DNA from: Acidobacteriota bacterium
GTDB taxonomy: Bacteria > Acidobacteriota > Terriglobia > Bryobacterales > Bryobacteraceae
Length of the DNA: 64,000 nucleotides
NCBI GenBank assembly: GCA_018268715.1
Contig: JAFDVZ010000002.1
Location: forward strand, 305,632-369,631
Reading direction: 5' to 3'
Made by a program: the position numbers and the translations under genes. A model generated the notes under the pieces. The model searched no databases, was not told where the DNA came from, and saw only the letters and a program-made list of their open reading frames with translations. Each line of letters begins with the position of its first letter. The first letter of the stretch is position 1. Shown in pieces: positions 47,776 to 56,406 of this stretch.

Positions 47776-48102
47776 CTACCAGAACAGGAAGCTTTCCTCG
47801 TCGCAGACGAGCACGATGGGCGCTCCGCCGGTGGAGATGGAGCGGGCGTGCTCGAGCACCTGCTTGCAGCCTTCCGAATCCATGCAGGCGGTGAGCGTTT
47901 TCAGGTCGGAGAAGTGCGCCTCTTCAATGCGGTAGGTGCGGGTTTGCCCGAGCGGGGAACTGACGATCCGGGAGGCGACAAAACGGTTGAGGCCGGCCAA
48001 CTTGGCCTCGATCATCGGCAGGCGGGAGTCCTTGTAGGCCTGCTCGAAGGCGTTCTCGTTTTGCGGCCGCGGAAATATCACCACGAGTTTTGCGGTCGCC
48101 AT
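47776..48102 (-). CDS. EthD-like dimeric alpha-beta barrel protein
   Basis: The 108-residue protein matches the EthD pattern: VVIFPRPQNENAFEQAYKDS at the start, a central strand VASRIVSSPLGQTRTYRIEE and a helix with LTACMDSEGCKQVLEHA. EthD proteins form ferredoxin-like dimers and are often linked to degradation or sensing of small compounds. No catalytic residue can be named. It is 12 bp from the end of the convergent SDR gene. Confidence 0.72.
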   Translation of the reverse strand: MATAKLVVIFPRPQNENAFEQAYKDSRLPMIEAKLAGLNRFVASRIVSSPLGQTRTYRIEEAHFSDLKTLTACMDSEGCKQVLEHARSISTGGAPIVLVCDEESFLFW

Positions 48103-48449
48103 TCATGAGCCTCTCATCGGTCCTTGGCGTTACCCGTCAGAAACTCAACCGCAGTCGATTCCGACCGGGGGCGCGTATATTCCCTTTTCTTGCCAAGGGG
48201 TATAGCGCTATGAGCAATCCGCATGAGAATCTATGGCCGCACAACGGATAATAACACCACGATACGGAAGATTCACTGCTCCCGGCACACCTCCACGTTT
48301 CAAGCTTACTTCAAGTTGAAACATATCGTGAGGGAGATGTTTGAAGCTTTGCGGGGGGCGCGGATGATATTGTGCGTGTATCGGCGCCAGGGGCGGCCAT
48401 CGGACGAAGGCCGTATTGCCGATGCCGGGTGAGGGGGATACATTCGACG
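48103..48449. other. 347-bp gap between EthD-like gene and regulator operon
   Basis: I see no reliable gene here; short frames have poor start sites. The region has lower GC than its neighbours at about 48210-48345. A 7-bp inverted repeat, GTTTCAA (48297-48303) and TTGAAAC (48316-48322), with a 12-nt loop, may be an operator for the regulator operon to the right. Promoters for both divergent units should lie here, but I cannot place them well. Confidence 0.5.
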
Positions 48450-48839
48450 ATGGTCAGAGAGAGGGCAGCACTGCTCGGATCACAGCCACACGCCGCCCAA
48501 AACTGCGTCGCCGTCGTCGACGACGACCCGTCGGTGCGGAAAGGTGTGTCCAGGCTGCTGCGGCTGTGCGGATTCGACGTCGCGGAGTACCATTCCGGAG
48601 AATCGTTTCTGAGCACGGCGGATGCGTCGCGGCTGGCGTGCGTGCTGCTGGACATCCACCTGGGCGGGCTTACCGGCATCGAGGTGAAAGCGGAGTTGGC
48701 GCGGACCGGCTCCACGCTGCCGGTGATCTTCATGACAGCGGACGAAGAGACCGCGGCCCGCGTGGCGCCGTGCCTGACCAAGCCCTTCACCAAACTGCAA
48801 TTGCTATCGTTAATTGACGAGGTCTTTCGAACTCAATGA
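48450..48839 (+). CDS. single-domain response regulator
   Basis: The ATG at 48450 follows GGGTGAGGGGG. The 129-residue protein is a receiver with AVVDDDPSVRKGVSRLLRLC (Asp24-26), phospho-acceptor Asp68 in VLLDIHLGGLTG and Lys111 in LTKPF. It lacks an output domain. Its stop overlaps the start of the next regulator as ATGA, and the kinase gene follows 16 bp after that regulator, so it is probably a phosphate relay or sink in this system. Confidence 0.88.
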   Translation: MVRERAALLGSQPHAAQNCVAVVDDDPSVRKGVSRLLRLCGFDVAEYHSGESFLSTADASRLACVLLDIHLGGLTGIEVKAELARTGSTLPVIFMTADEETAARVAPCLTKPFTKLQLLSLIDEVFRTQ

Positions 48840-49438
48840 CGGAATCGGCCCCCATGGTGTTCGTCGTGGACGACGACCCATCGATGCTCAGGGCTCTTGA
48901 GAGGATGCTGCGGACTTCCGGCCACTCCGCCGAGGTTTACGCTTCTCCGGGCGCGTTCCTGGCCAGGCCTCGCTATCCCGGACCCGCCTGTCTGATTACG
49001 GATCTCCGCATGCCGGGGATGTCCGGGTTGGAGTTGCAGCAGGCGCTGCTGGCGTCCGGCTACCGGATTCCGATCATCTTCATCAGCGGTCATGGCGACA
49101 TTCCCACCACGGTGAAGGCGGTGAAGGCGGTTCTGCCCAAGCCGTTTGCGCGTGAAGAACTGCTGGCGTCGGTGGAGTCGGCGCTGCGATACCATCGCGA
49201 GGCGCTGGCGGAACAGGCGGCGAATGACGAACGGCGGTCGAAGTTCGCGCTGCTGACCCCACGGGAGCAGGAGGTCTGCGTGCTGGTGGGCCGGGGGTTG
49301 CTGAACAAGCAGATCGCGGCGGAGTTGGGCGCCGCGGAGAAGACCATCAAGGTGCACCGGGCGCGGGTGATGGCGAAGCTCGCCGTGGGGTCGGTGGCGG
49401 AGCTGGTGGACCTGTTGCGGGAAATCGGCGAACGATAG
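48836..49438 (+). CDS. FixJ-like response regulator with LuxR-type DNA-binding domain
   Basis: The 200-residue protein has a receiver (FVVDDDPSMLRALERML, Asp56 in LITDLRMPGMSG, KPFAREELL) and a C-terminal helix-turn-helix at about 135-195 (LTPREQEVCVLVGRGLLNKQ, then IAAELGAAEKTIKVHRARVM). This is the FixJ/TodT layout. It should act as the transcription output of the kinase encoded next. It overlaps the single-domain regulator gene by 4 bp. Confidence 0.92.
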   Translation: MTESAPMVFVVDDDPSMLRALERMLRTSGHSAEVYASPGAFLARPRYPGPACLITDLRMPGMSGLELQQALLASGYRIPIIFISGHGDIPTTVKAVKAVLPKPFAREELLASVESALRYHREALAEQAANDERRSKFALLTPREQEVCVLVGRGLLNKQIAAELGAAEKTIKVHRARVMAKLAVGSVAELVDLLREIGER

Positions 49439-49454
49439 GAGCTCCAGTGATCCG

Positions 49455-52319
49455 GTGACATCGCGAGCCAAGCGCTGGGAACCCGCGGATCGCCTGGCGT
49501 CCGTTCGAGGATCTTGCGCAGGCGGCCGCGGTTTGCCGTCGCGCCGGCGTCCGGCGTGGAGCCTCGCGATCACCGCCGCCCTGTTGTTCCAGTTGGCCGC
49601 GCCCAGCGCCAACGCGCAGGTGAAGCACGTAATGCTGCTGCTCGGCGCGCCGCTGTCCTGGCCCGTTTCAGCCACCGCCATCGAGCAGATGCAGACGGCG
49701 CTCAGCCGCCGGTATCCGGCGCGCGGCTTCGTCATACCTGAGTCGGTGGCGCCCACCTCGCCAGATAAGCCCTTTTCCGATCGCGTGGAGCCGTGGTTCC
49801 GCGCCAAGTACGCGGGCCAGCGGATGGACGCGCTGGTGGCCGTAACGGAGCCCGCGGTCCGGTTCGCCTACGCTGCGAGAAAGGAGCTGTGGCCCGGCGC
49901 TCCGGTGATCGCCGTAACCAGTCAGGGCTCGCGGGGGCCGCGCGAACCGTTGACCACGGACCTGACCATCCCTTCGCCGGCGACGCTCGGGTTGGACGCG
50001 GCGCTTAAACTGTTTCCCGGCGTGCGGCGCGTGGCGTTCGTCGGAGGAACGGGAGTTTCGGACCGGCAACTGAACGCACCGTACCTGGAGCAGCTTCGAG
50101 CGGCTGGAGGCTCCGTGGACGTGGTGGACCTGACGGGCATGCCGTTTTCAGAGACGCAGCTGCGGCTGGCGACGCTCGACCGCGCGAGCATCGTCATGGT
50201 GGGATCGGTGCTGTTTGACAGCGACGGCCGGCAGTTCACCCTGGGAGACGCGGTGAAGGCGCTCGAGCCGTACAGCCGGGCGCCGATGATCGCGCCGAAT
50301 ACGGGGGCTTTCGGGCAGGGGATCGTCGGCGGCCCGCTGATTCAGTTCGACGTCACGGCGGTGGAGGCGGCGGAAATCACGGCGCGGGTGCTGGGCGGCG
50401 AGAGTCCGGACGCGATCGGGCAGGTGCGGAGCCAGTCGGTCGCATATCTGTATGACTGGCGCCAATTGAAGAAGTGGAAGATACCGGAGAAGCGCCTGCC
50501 GCCCGGCGCCATCGTGAAGTTCCGCGACTCGACGATGTTTGACCGCTATCGGGCGGCGATCGTGGCGGCCGGCGTCACGCTGCTGTTGCAGGCGGCGCTG
50601 ATCGCGGGATTGCTGATCGAGCGACGGCGACGGCGGCGGTCCCAACGGCTGCTCGCCGACCGGCTGGCGTTTGAGAAGCTGACGGCCGACATTTCGGCGA
50701 CGCTGAACGGCATCGACGCGGATCGTGTGAACGCGACGCTGCCGGCCGCGCTCGAGAAAATCGGGCGCACGCTGTCTGCCGACACCGCTTCGTTGACGAT
50801 CCTCAAGCCGAAGCGGAACGTGCGGTGGCTGCGCTGGCTGTCGGAGGATGTCCCGGACGATTTCGACCTTCCGCTCGAGAGGATCCCGCACCTGGTGAAG
50901 CAGGCCTACGCGCTGAAGCCCGTGATCCTGAGCGATATCCGCGAACTGCCGGAGACGGCGTCGCTCGATCGGGAGACGCTGGCGATCGCCGGGATACGGT
51001 CCCTGTTGATCGTCCCCATCCAGTTGAAGGACCAGGTGCTCGGGATGCTCGCTCTGTCGACGTTCAAACGGGCCTACCGCTGGGACGTCGAGGTGGTGGC
51101 GCGCGTGAACACGCTGGCCGAGATCCTGTGCGGGACGGTGGCGCGGCAGGAGGCGGAATTCGCCATGCGGGCGAGCGAGGCGCTGAAGGAAGCGGTGATG
51201 TCGTCGCTCAGCGGCTACGTGGTGATCGCCAATCGAGACGGGACCGTACTCGGGATGAACGCGGGATTCAACCAGATTCGCGAATCCTGGCATCCGGCGG
51301 TGTTTCCCGCCGTGGAGGTGAACGCCAGCTACCCGCGGGCGTGGTCGCGCGGCTGCTACTCAAACGGGGACGAATCGCAAAGGGTGTCGCAGGCCGTGCG
51401 GGAGGTGCTTTCGGGCGAGCGCGGGTCGGCGATTACGGAATGCCGCTTCCGTTCGGGGTATGGCGACCACTGGCTGGAGATCCACGCGCAACGACTGGAG
51501 CGGCCCGAAGGCGGCGCCGTGATCACGCATTTCGACATCACGGCGCGCAAGCGGACGGAACTCGAGGCGGCGCGCAACCTGGGCGAGATCTCGCACCTGA
51601 ACCGCATAGGGGCGATGGGCGAGATGGCGGCGTCGCTCGCGCATGAGCTCAACCAGCCGCTGGCCGCGATTGTCGCCAACGCCGAGGCTGGAGCGTACGT
51701 GCTGGCCAACTCCGAGCCCGATCTGGAGGAGGCCAAGGCCGCCCTCGCCGATATCATCGAGGACGGCAAGCGCGCCGGCGAGGTGATCCGCAATATGCGG
51801 GCGCTACTGCGTAAGGGCAGCGCCGAGCGGCTGAGCATCGACCTGAACACGATCGCCGCCGACACGGTGCGACTGGTTCGGCACAGCGCGCTGCTCGCGC
51901 GCGTGCAGTTGCGGCACGAGCTGACGCCGCGCGTTCCACAGGTCACCGCCGATCCCATTCAGGTGCAGCAGGTGGTGCTGAACCTGGTGGCCAACGCCAT
52001 CGATGCGCTGATGACGGTGCCCGAGGAACGGCGGCGGCTGGTGATCCGAACCGTGGCGATGGACAGTCCGGCGGGCGTGCGGCTGGATGTCGAAGACAGC
52101 GGCCCGGGCATCCCGGACAGTCGCCGCGCCACGGTGTTTCAGCCGTTTTTCACCACCAAGGACAACGGGTTGGGGGTCGGGCTGTCGGTCAGCCGCTCGA
52201 TCATCGAATCGCACCACGGGCGCATCTGGGTGGACAATCGGGAATCGGGCGGCGCCGTGTTCCGCTTCTTCCTGCCGGCCGACCGCGATGTCGATCCGAT
52301 CGGGCTCTCGGCGGATTGA
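49455..52319 (+). CDS. hybrid-sensing histidine kinase with ABC-substrate-binding-like sensor, GAF and PAS domains
   Basis: The 954-residue protein starts with GTG. A hydrophobic segment at about 36-54 leads to a periplasmic region (about 55-370) with ABC_sub_bind-like features (VMLLLGAPLSWPVSATAIEQ, FVIPESVAP, VRRVAFVGGTGVSDRQLN). A second helix is at about 372-393. Then come a GAF-like domain (410-560), a PAS-like domain (about 575-695), the dimer domain with His730 in SLAHELNQPLAAIVANAE, and an ATPase with VVLNLVANAIDAL, DSGPGIP and GLGVGLSVSRSII. The likely signal is a small molecule. It is the third gene of the operon. Confidence 0.9.
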   Translation: MTSRAKRWEPADRLASVRGSCAGGRGLPSRRRPAWSLAITAALLFQLAAPSANAQVKHVMLLLGAPLSWPVSATAIEQMQTALSRRYPARGFVIPESVAPTSPDKPFSDRVEPWFRAKYAGQRMDALVAVTEPAVRFAYAARKELWPGAPVIAVTSQGSRGPREPLTTDLTIPSPATLGLDAALKLFPGVRRVAFVGGTGVSDRQLNAPYLEQLRAAGGSVDVVDLTGMPFSETQLRLATLDRASIVMVGSVLFDSDGRQFTLGDAVKALEPYSRAPMIAPNTGAFGQGIVGGPLIQFDVTAVEAAEITARVLGGESPDAIGQVRSQSVAYLYDWRQLKKWKIPEKRLPPGAIVKFRDSTMFDRYRAAIVAAGVTLLLQAALIAGLLIERRRRRRSQRLLADRLAFEKLTADISATLNGIDADRVNATLPAALEKIGRTLSADTASLTILKPKRNVRWLRWLSEDVPDDFDLPLERIPHLVKQAYALKPVILSDIRELPETASLDRETLAIAGIRSLLIVPIQLKDQVLGMLALSTFKRAYRWDVEVVARVNTLAEILCGTVARQEAEFAMRASEALKEAVMSSLSGYVVIANRDGTVLGMNAGFNQIRESWHPAVFPAVEVNASYPRAWSRGCYSNGDESQRVSQAVREVLSGERGSAITECRFRSGYGDHWLEIHAQRLERPEGGAVITHFDITARKRTELEAARNLGEISHLNRIGAMGEMAASLAHELNQPLAAIVANAEAGAYVLANSEPDLEEAKAALADIIEDGKRAGEVIRNMRALLRKGSAERLSIDLNTIAADTVRLVRHSALLARVQLRHELTPRVPQVTADPIQVQQVVLNLVANAIDALMTVPEERRRLVIRTVAMDSPAGVRLDVEDSGPGIPDSRRATVFQPFFTTKDNGLGVGLSVSRSIIESHHGRIWVDNRESGGAVFRFFLPADRDVDPIGLSAD

Positions 52320-52325
52320 AGCCGG

Positions 52326-52331
52326 TACACT
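52326..52331 (+). promoter_or_regulatory. -10-like element TACACT
   Basis: TACACT ends 12 nt before the aminotransferase start at 52344, in the 24-bp gap after the kinase stop. It fits the recurring TAnAnT pattern of this window. No -35 is evident. Confidence 0.3.
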
Positions 52332-52343
52332 GGTCGTAGCGCT

Positions 52344-53540
52344 ATGTCCGCCCAAGTGGCTCAATCCGCACTGAACGTGCCGCATTCCCGGATCCGGGAG
52401 CTCGCCGAAATCGCCATGTCCATGGATGGCGTCTACAAGTTGTACTTCGGCGAATCGAACCTGCCGACGCCCGACTACATCAAGCGCGCGGCGCAGAAGG
52501 CCATGGCCGACGGGTTCACCTTCTACACGGAGAACGCCGGGATGCCGTCGACGCGCAAGGCGCTGGCGCGGTTCTACAGCGAGATTCACGGCGTGGAGAT
52601 CGATCCTTCCACGGAGATCGTGGTGACGTGCAGCGGCGTGCAGGCGTTGAACGTGGGCATCCGCTGCCTGCTCGACCCGGGCGATGAGGCGATCGTGCTG
52701 ACGCCGGCGTGGCCCAACGGATCGGCGATCGTGCAGATGGCGAACGCGGTGGTGAAGCAGATTCCGCACGTTCTCGCTGGCGGGCGCTATACGGTGGACT
52801 TCGACGCGATTGAAGCCGCCGTGACGCCGCGCACGCGCATGCTGCTGTACACGTCGCCGTCGAATCCGCTGGGTTGGACGGCCTCGAGCGACGAACAGGA
52901 CCGGTTGCTCGACTTCGCGCGGCGCCACGGAATCTGGCTGATGGCCGATGAGGTGTACGAGCGGCTGTACTATCCGGACCTGCCGCCCAAGGCGAAGCCG
53001 CCGGAGAAACTGACCGCGCCCAGCATCCTGAAGAAGGCCACGCGCCAGGACGCGGTGATCGTGGCGCAGTCCTTTTCGAAGGCCTATTGCATGACGGGCT
53101 GGCGGCTGGGGTGGCTGGTGGCTCGCAAGGACGTCGCCGCGCGCGCGACCCAGCTCAACGAGTTCATCATTTCGCACGCGCCGAGCTTCGCGCAGCGGGC
53201 CGGCGAAACGGCGCTGCTGTGGGGAGAGGCGGCGGTGCGCGAGATGGTGGTCCGGCTGCGGGAGAACCGCGATTTCTGCATGTCGGTGCTGGCCAAGACC
53301 AAGGGCGTCACGCTGCCCAAGCCCGAGGGCGCGTTCTACCTGTTCCCGAAAATCGAAGGCGTCACGGATTCCTTCGCCTTCTGCAAGCAACTGCTGATGG
53401 AGACCAATGTCGGCATCGCGCCGGGCGTGGCGTTCGGTGCGGGCGGCGAGGGTTCGGTGCGCATCTGCTACGCGGCCGAGAAATCGATCCTCGAGCAGGC
53501 GATGGCTCGCCTGAAGCTCTTTATCGAATCGCGGAGGTAA
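52344..53540 (+). CDS. class I/II pyridoxal-phosphate aminotransferase
   Basis: The 398-residue fold-type I protein has YTENAGMPSTRKALARFY, VTCSGVQALNVGIRCLLDPG, TSPSNPLGW, and the PLP lysine Lys246 in SFSKAYCMTGWRLGW. It resembles aspartate or aromatic aminotransferases. The exact amino acid is not clear. Its stop overlaps or abuts the next gene's start as TAATG. The gene follows the kinase by 24 bp, with its own -10-like element. Confidence 0.9.
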   Translation: MSAQVAQSALNVPHSRIRELAEIAMSMDGVYKLYFGESNLPTPDYIKRAAQKAMADGFTFYTENAGMPSTRKALARFYSEIHGVEIDPSTEIVVTCSGVQALNVGIRCLLDPGDEAIVLTPAWPNGSAIVQMANAVVKQIPHVLAGGRYTVDFDAIEAAVTPRTRMLLYTSPSNPLGWTASSDEQDRLLDFARRHGIWLMADEVYERLYYPDLPPKAKPPEKLTAPSILKKATRQDAVIVAQSFSKAYCMTGWRLGWLVARKDVAARATQLNEFIISHAPSFAQRAGETALLWGEAAVREMVVRLRENRDFCMSVLAKTKGVTLPKPEGAFYLFPKIEGVTDSFAFCKQLLMETNVGIAPGVAFGAGGEGSVRICYAAEKSILEQAMARLKLFIESRR

Positions 53541-53542
53541 TG

Positions 53543-54349
53543 ATGGCGCGGCGCTGCGGACTCCTGTTGACCGCGATCGCCGCCATCGCGACCGCGGCCG
53601 GCGATCCGTTCATCGGAGCCTGGCGGCTGAATCACGCCCGAAGCAGCATCAAGGGGAATGTGGTGCGAATTCAGGTAGCGCGCGACGGGCTCTACCGATT
53701 CATCACCGGCGGAGACATCGAGATCTCCTGCACCATGGACGGGCGCGACCGGCGCACGCCGACGGGCCTGGTGATGAACTGCCGCAAGCTGAGCGAGCGC
53801 ACCTATGTCACCACCGTCCGCGACGGCAAGCGCGTGCGTTCGTCAGCCACCTGGCAACTGGCGCCCAACGGACGTTCGATGATCGTGGTGAATCATGTCT
53901 ATCGCCCGGACGGGCAGGAGCGCGACGATCGCGCGTTTGTCGAACGGCTGTCGGGCGGCGCCGGACTGGCGGGCGAATGGCAATCGACCAAGATTCTCGA
54001 AAGCGTTCCGGAGCGGTTCGAGATCCTGCCGTTCGGCGCCGAAGGGCACGCGATCCTCAGCCCGGCGCAGAAGACCACGTTGCGGATCCGTTACGACGGG
54101 CAGGCGTACACGATGCGCGGCCCGCTGGTGGCGGAGGGAGCGATGGTGACGGGGCGCAGGCCGGATCCGCGCCGGATTGAGCTGACCGAGGCGGCGCGGG
54201 GCAAGCTGCTGGGCCGTTCGACGATGGTGGTCTCCGAAGACGGACGAATTCTCACGCAGATTTACGATTCTCCGTATACCGATGGGCCCGCGACTTTCGT
54301 CTATGAGCGCGAAGCGCCGCAGGGCGCCTCGAGGAGACCACGGCGATGA
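53543..54349 (+). CDS. secreted protein of unknown function
   Basis: The ATG at 53543 (or 53540) has GGAGG upstream. After a signal peptide (CGLLLTAIAAIATAAG) the 268-residue protein shows FIGAWRLNHARSSIKGN and a repeated beta pattern (GLAGEWQSTKILESVPERFE, LRIRYDGQAYTMRG), as in lipocalin-like secreted proteins of this phylum that start DPFIGTWKLN. It overlaps the next gene by 4 bp. No catalytic motif is seen. Confidence 0.6.
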   Translation: MARRCGLLLTAIAAIATAAGDPFIGAWRLNHARSSIKGNVVRIQVARDGLYRFITGGDIEISCTMDGRDRRTPTGLVMNCRKLSERTYVTTVRDGKRVRSSATWQLAPNGRSMIVVNHVYRPDGQERDDRAFVERLSGGAGLAGEWQSTKILESVPERFEILPFGAEGHAILSPAQKTTLRIRYDGQAYTMRGPLVAEGAMVTGRRPDPRRIELTEAARGKLLGRSTMVVSEDGRILTQIYDSPYTDGPATFVYEREAPQGASRRPRR

Positions 54350-55833
54350 ATCGAACCCGGCGCGCATTCCTGCAACTTGGCGCCGGGGCGGCTGTGAACG
54401 GCGCGGTCGCGCCGGAGGGTCTGGATCTGCCGGATCCGCTGGTGGCGGAGGCCTATCGATGGGCGGCGGTGCGGAACGTGCTTGCCGCGGTGAACCCAAA
54501 GGTGTTTCCCGGCTACTTTTCGGTGTGCGCCGACGGCCGCGGATTCGGCTACGGCAACACCTACCCGTCGCTGGACGGACATCAGATGACCGACGCCCTG
54601 CTGTGGCTGGGCGCGGTGGAGGTCGCGAAACAGAACTGGGACTACGTGCGCGGGTTCCAGCGCGAGGACGGCGCCCTGCCCATCGCCATCCTGCCGACGC
54701 AGGCGGCCAAGCCGATCGGGCCCAAGGGATACACGGCGGAGGTTTCCGCCAACGGAGGCCTCTACCGGCACTGGGCGCCGGGCAATCCACTGGAGGCGCT
54801 GGCGGGTCCCACGTTCATCCAGAACGCCGACGCCATCTTCCGGCGGACCTACGATCGCGATTGGCTGGCGGCGCAGATGGGCGCGGTGAACCTGGCGGCG
54901 GACTTCCTGGCGGCGCTGGTGGATCGAAAGGGCGTCGTCCACGGGTCGGGCTATTACGTGGAGCGGCCCACGCGCTACGACGCGGACGGCGTCACGCAGC
55001 CGCACGCCATCGACGCGTTCCTGCGAGCGGCGGCGCTGAACCTGATTGTGGGGGCCGGGCGCGCGGCGGCCCGATACACGTCGCTCGCCGGACGCATACG
55101 GCGCGCTTTCGTAGAGACGTTCTGGGTAAGGGACCATTTCGCCGAATACCTGCACCCGAAGCGCGGTCTTGTCGATTCGCACGGCCTGAGCGACTCCAAC
55201 TGGGCGGCGCTGGCCTTCGGCGCGGCGCTTCCGGAACAGGAGAAGCTGGTGTGGCCGCTGCTCGAGAACGAGCCGAAGTTCTGGTTTGGCGGCATGCCCA
55301 CCGGAATCGCCACGGAACCCGAGGGGTATGAGGCATGGGAGTTCCTCTATCCCGATCGCATGGACCTGGCGGCGATGGGGCGCGTGTGGCATCTGGAGTG
55401 CGCCGCGCGAGCGCGCATGGGCGACGCCGATGGTCTGCTGCGCGCCGTCCGCCGGGTTTGCGAGACCGGTCGCGCCAACGGCTATTACTGGCGCGAACGC
55501 TACAACGAGAAGGGCGGCTACGGCGCGGAGAAATACTGCGAGTATCCCGCCAACCTGATCCGCATCGTGCAACGGTTCGTGCTGGGCGTGGAACTGCGCA
55601 CCGATGGAACGCTGGCGCTTGGGCCCGCCGCGACGGAGGAATATTGGACCCAGGGATTCGGGCAGACCCTCGAATGGCGCGACCGGGTGCTCGAGTACCG
55701 CTTCGAGGCTGGCAAGCTGAGCGGCCGGTATCGAGGGCCGTCGCCGCTTGCGCTCAACGTCCGCCGTGCGCCTGGCGCGGCCTGGAAGTCCGCCACGCTG
55801 CATCCGGGCAAGCGGTTTTCGATCGGCCTGTAA
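54346..55833 (+). CDS. Tat-exported six-hairpin glycosidase-like protein
   Basis: The 495-residue protein begins with a Tat signal (NRTRRAFLQLGAGAAVNGAV) and then has the helix-rich repeat typical of (alpha/alpha)6-barrel glycosidases: HQMTDALLWLGAVEVAKQNW, FQREDGALPIAILP, GTIENADAI-like FIQNADAIFRRTYDRDWLAA and WAALAFGAALPEQEKL. It may trim an oligosaccharide in the periplasm. Candidate acids are Asp and Glu in these motifs; none can be fixed. ATGA coupling joins it to the upstream gene. Confidence 0.6.
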   Translation: MNRTRRAFLQLGAGAAVNGAVAPEGLDLPDPLVAEAYRWAAVRNVLAAVNPKVFPGYFSVCADGRGFGYGNTYPSLDGHQMTDALLWLGAVEVAKQNWDYVRGFQREDGALPIAILPTQAAKPIGPKGYTAEVSANGGLYRHWAPGNPLEALAGPTFIQNADAIFRRTYDRDWLAAQMGAVNLAADFLAALVDRKGVVHGSGYYVERPTRYDADGVTQPHAIDAFLRAAALNLIVGAGRAAARYTSLAGRIRRAFVETFWVRDHFAEYLHPKRGLVDSHGLSDSNWAALAFGAALPEQEKLVWPLLENEPKFWFGGMPTGIATEPEGYEAWEFLYPDRMDLAAMGRVWHLECAARARMGDADGLLRAVRRVCETGRANGYYWRERYNEKGGYGAEKYCEYPANLIRIVQRFVLGVELRTDGTLALGPAATEEYWTQGFGQTLEWRDRVLEYRFEAGKLSGRYRGPSPLALNVRRAPGAAWKSATLHPGKRFSIGL

Positions 55834-55838
55834 CGTGG

Positions 55839-55844
55839 TAGAGT
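55839..55844 (+). promoter_or_regulatory. -10-like element TAGAGT
   Basis: TAGAGT (TAnAnT form) ends 6 nt before the lipoprotein start at 55851, in an 17-bp gap. It fits the pattern of leaderless starts seen elsewhere in the window. Confidence 0.25.
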
Positions 55845-55850
55845 AGCCGG

Positions 55851-56354
55851 ATGCTGATTCGCCGCATTGGCGCCCCGCTGGTTTTCACCGCCGCATTGCT
55901 CGCAACGTCCTGCTCGCCTTCCGAAGCGCCCGACACTCGCGCGGCGGAGGCCGCCGCCATTCAAACGCTCGACGAACAATGGTCCGCAACGGCGGCCAGG
56001 AACGATCTGGACGGCACGGTGGCGTTCTACGCCTCGGACGCCGTTCTGCTCGGCCCCAACGCGCCCATCGCCAGGGACGCCAAGGCGATCCGCGAGGCAT
56101 GGGCCGGAATGCTCGGACCGAACTCCGCAGTGTCCTGGAAGGTGACGAAGGTGGAGGTGGCGAAGTCGGGCGAGCTGGGCTACCTGTATGGGACCTATTC
56201 GCTGGCGATCAAGGACCCGAAGGCGCCGGTGAATGATACGGGCAAGATGCTGGAGGTCTGGAAGAAGCAGGCCGATGGCAAGTGGAAGTGCATCGTCGAT
56301 ACGTTCAACTCCGACCTGCCGGTTCCCGCGCCTCCGCCCGCCGGCAAGAAGTAG
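55851..56354 (+). CDS. SnoaL-like (DUF4440) lipoprotein
   Basis: The 167-residue protein has a lipoprotein signal with lipobox LATSC (cleavage before the Cys at about residue 21). The mature part is a cone-shaped NTF2-like fold: IQTLDEQWSATAARNDLDGT, VAFYASDAVLLGPNAPIARD, ending KQADGKWKCIVDTFNSDLP. Such DUF4440/SgcJ-like domains bind small molecules or act as simple isomerases or hydrolases. The function is open. It should be anchored in the outer or inner membrane. Confidence 0.75.
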   Translation: MLIRRIGAPLVFTAALLATSCSPSEAPDTRAAEAAAIQTLDEQWSATAARNDLDGTVAFYASDAVLLGPNAPIARDAKAIREAWAGMLGPNSAVSWKVTKVEVAKSGELGYLYGTYSLAIKDPKAPVNDTGKMLEVWKKQADGKWKCIVDTFNSDLPVPAPPPAGKK

Positions 56355-56406
56355 CTGACCCAACGCGCCGGCCGCGACGGGCATAGCATGGAAGCAGGCC
56401 AAATTC

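Noticed and set aside
48223-48432. 69-residue frame in the gap before the regulator operon
   Set aside because: No ribosome site, atypical codon use and no family; it overlaps the probable promoter region.
53087-53539. N-terminal extension of the secreted protein before 53543
   Set aside because: It lies inside the aminotransferase gene in another frame; the signal peptide begins at 53543.
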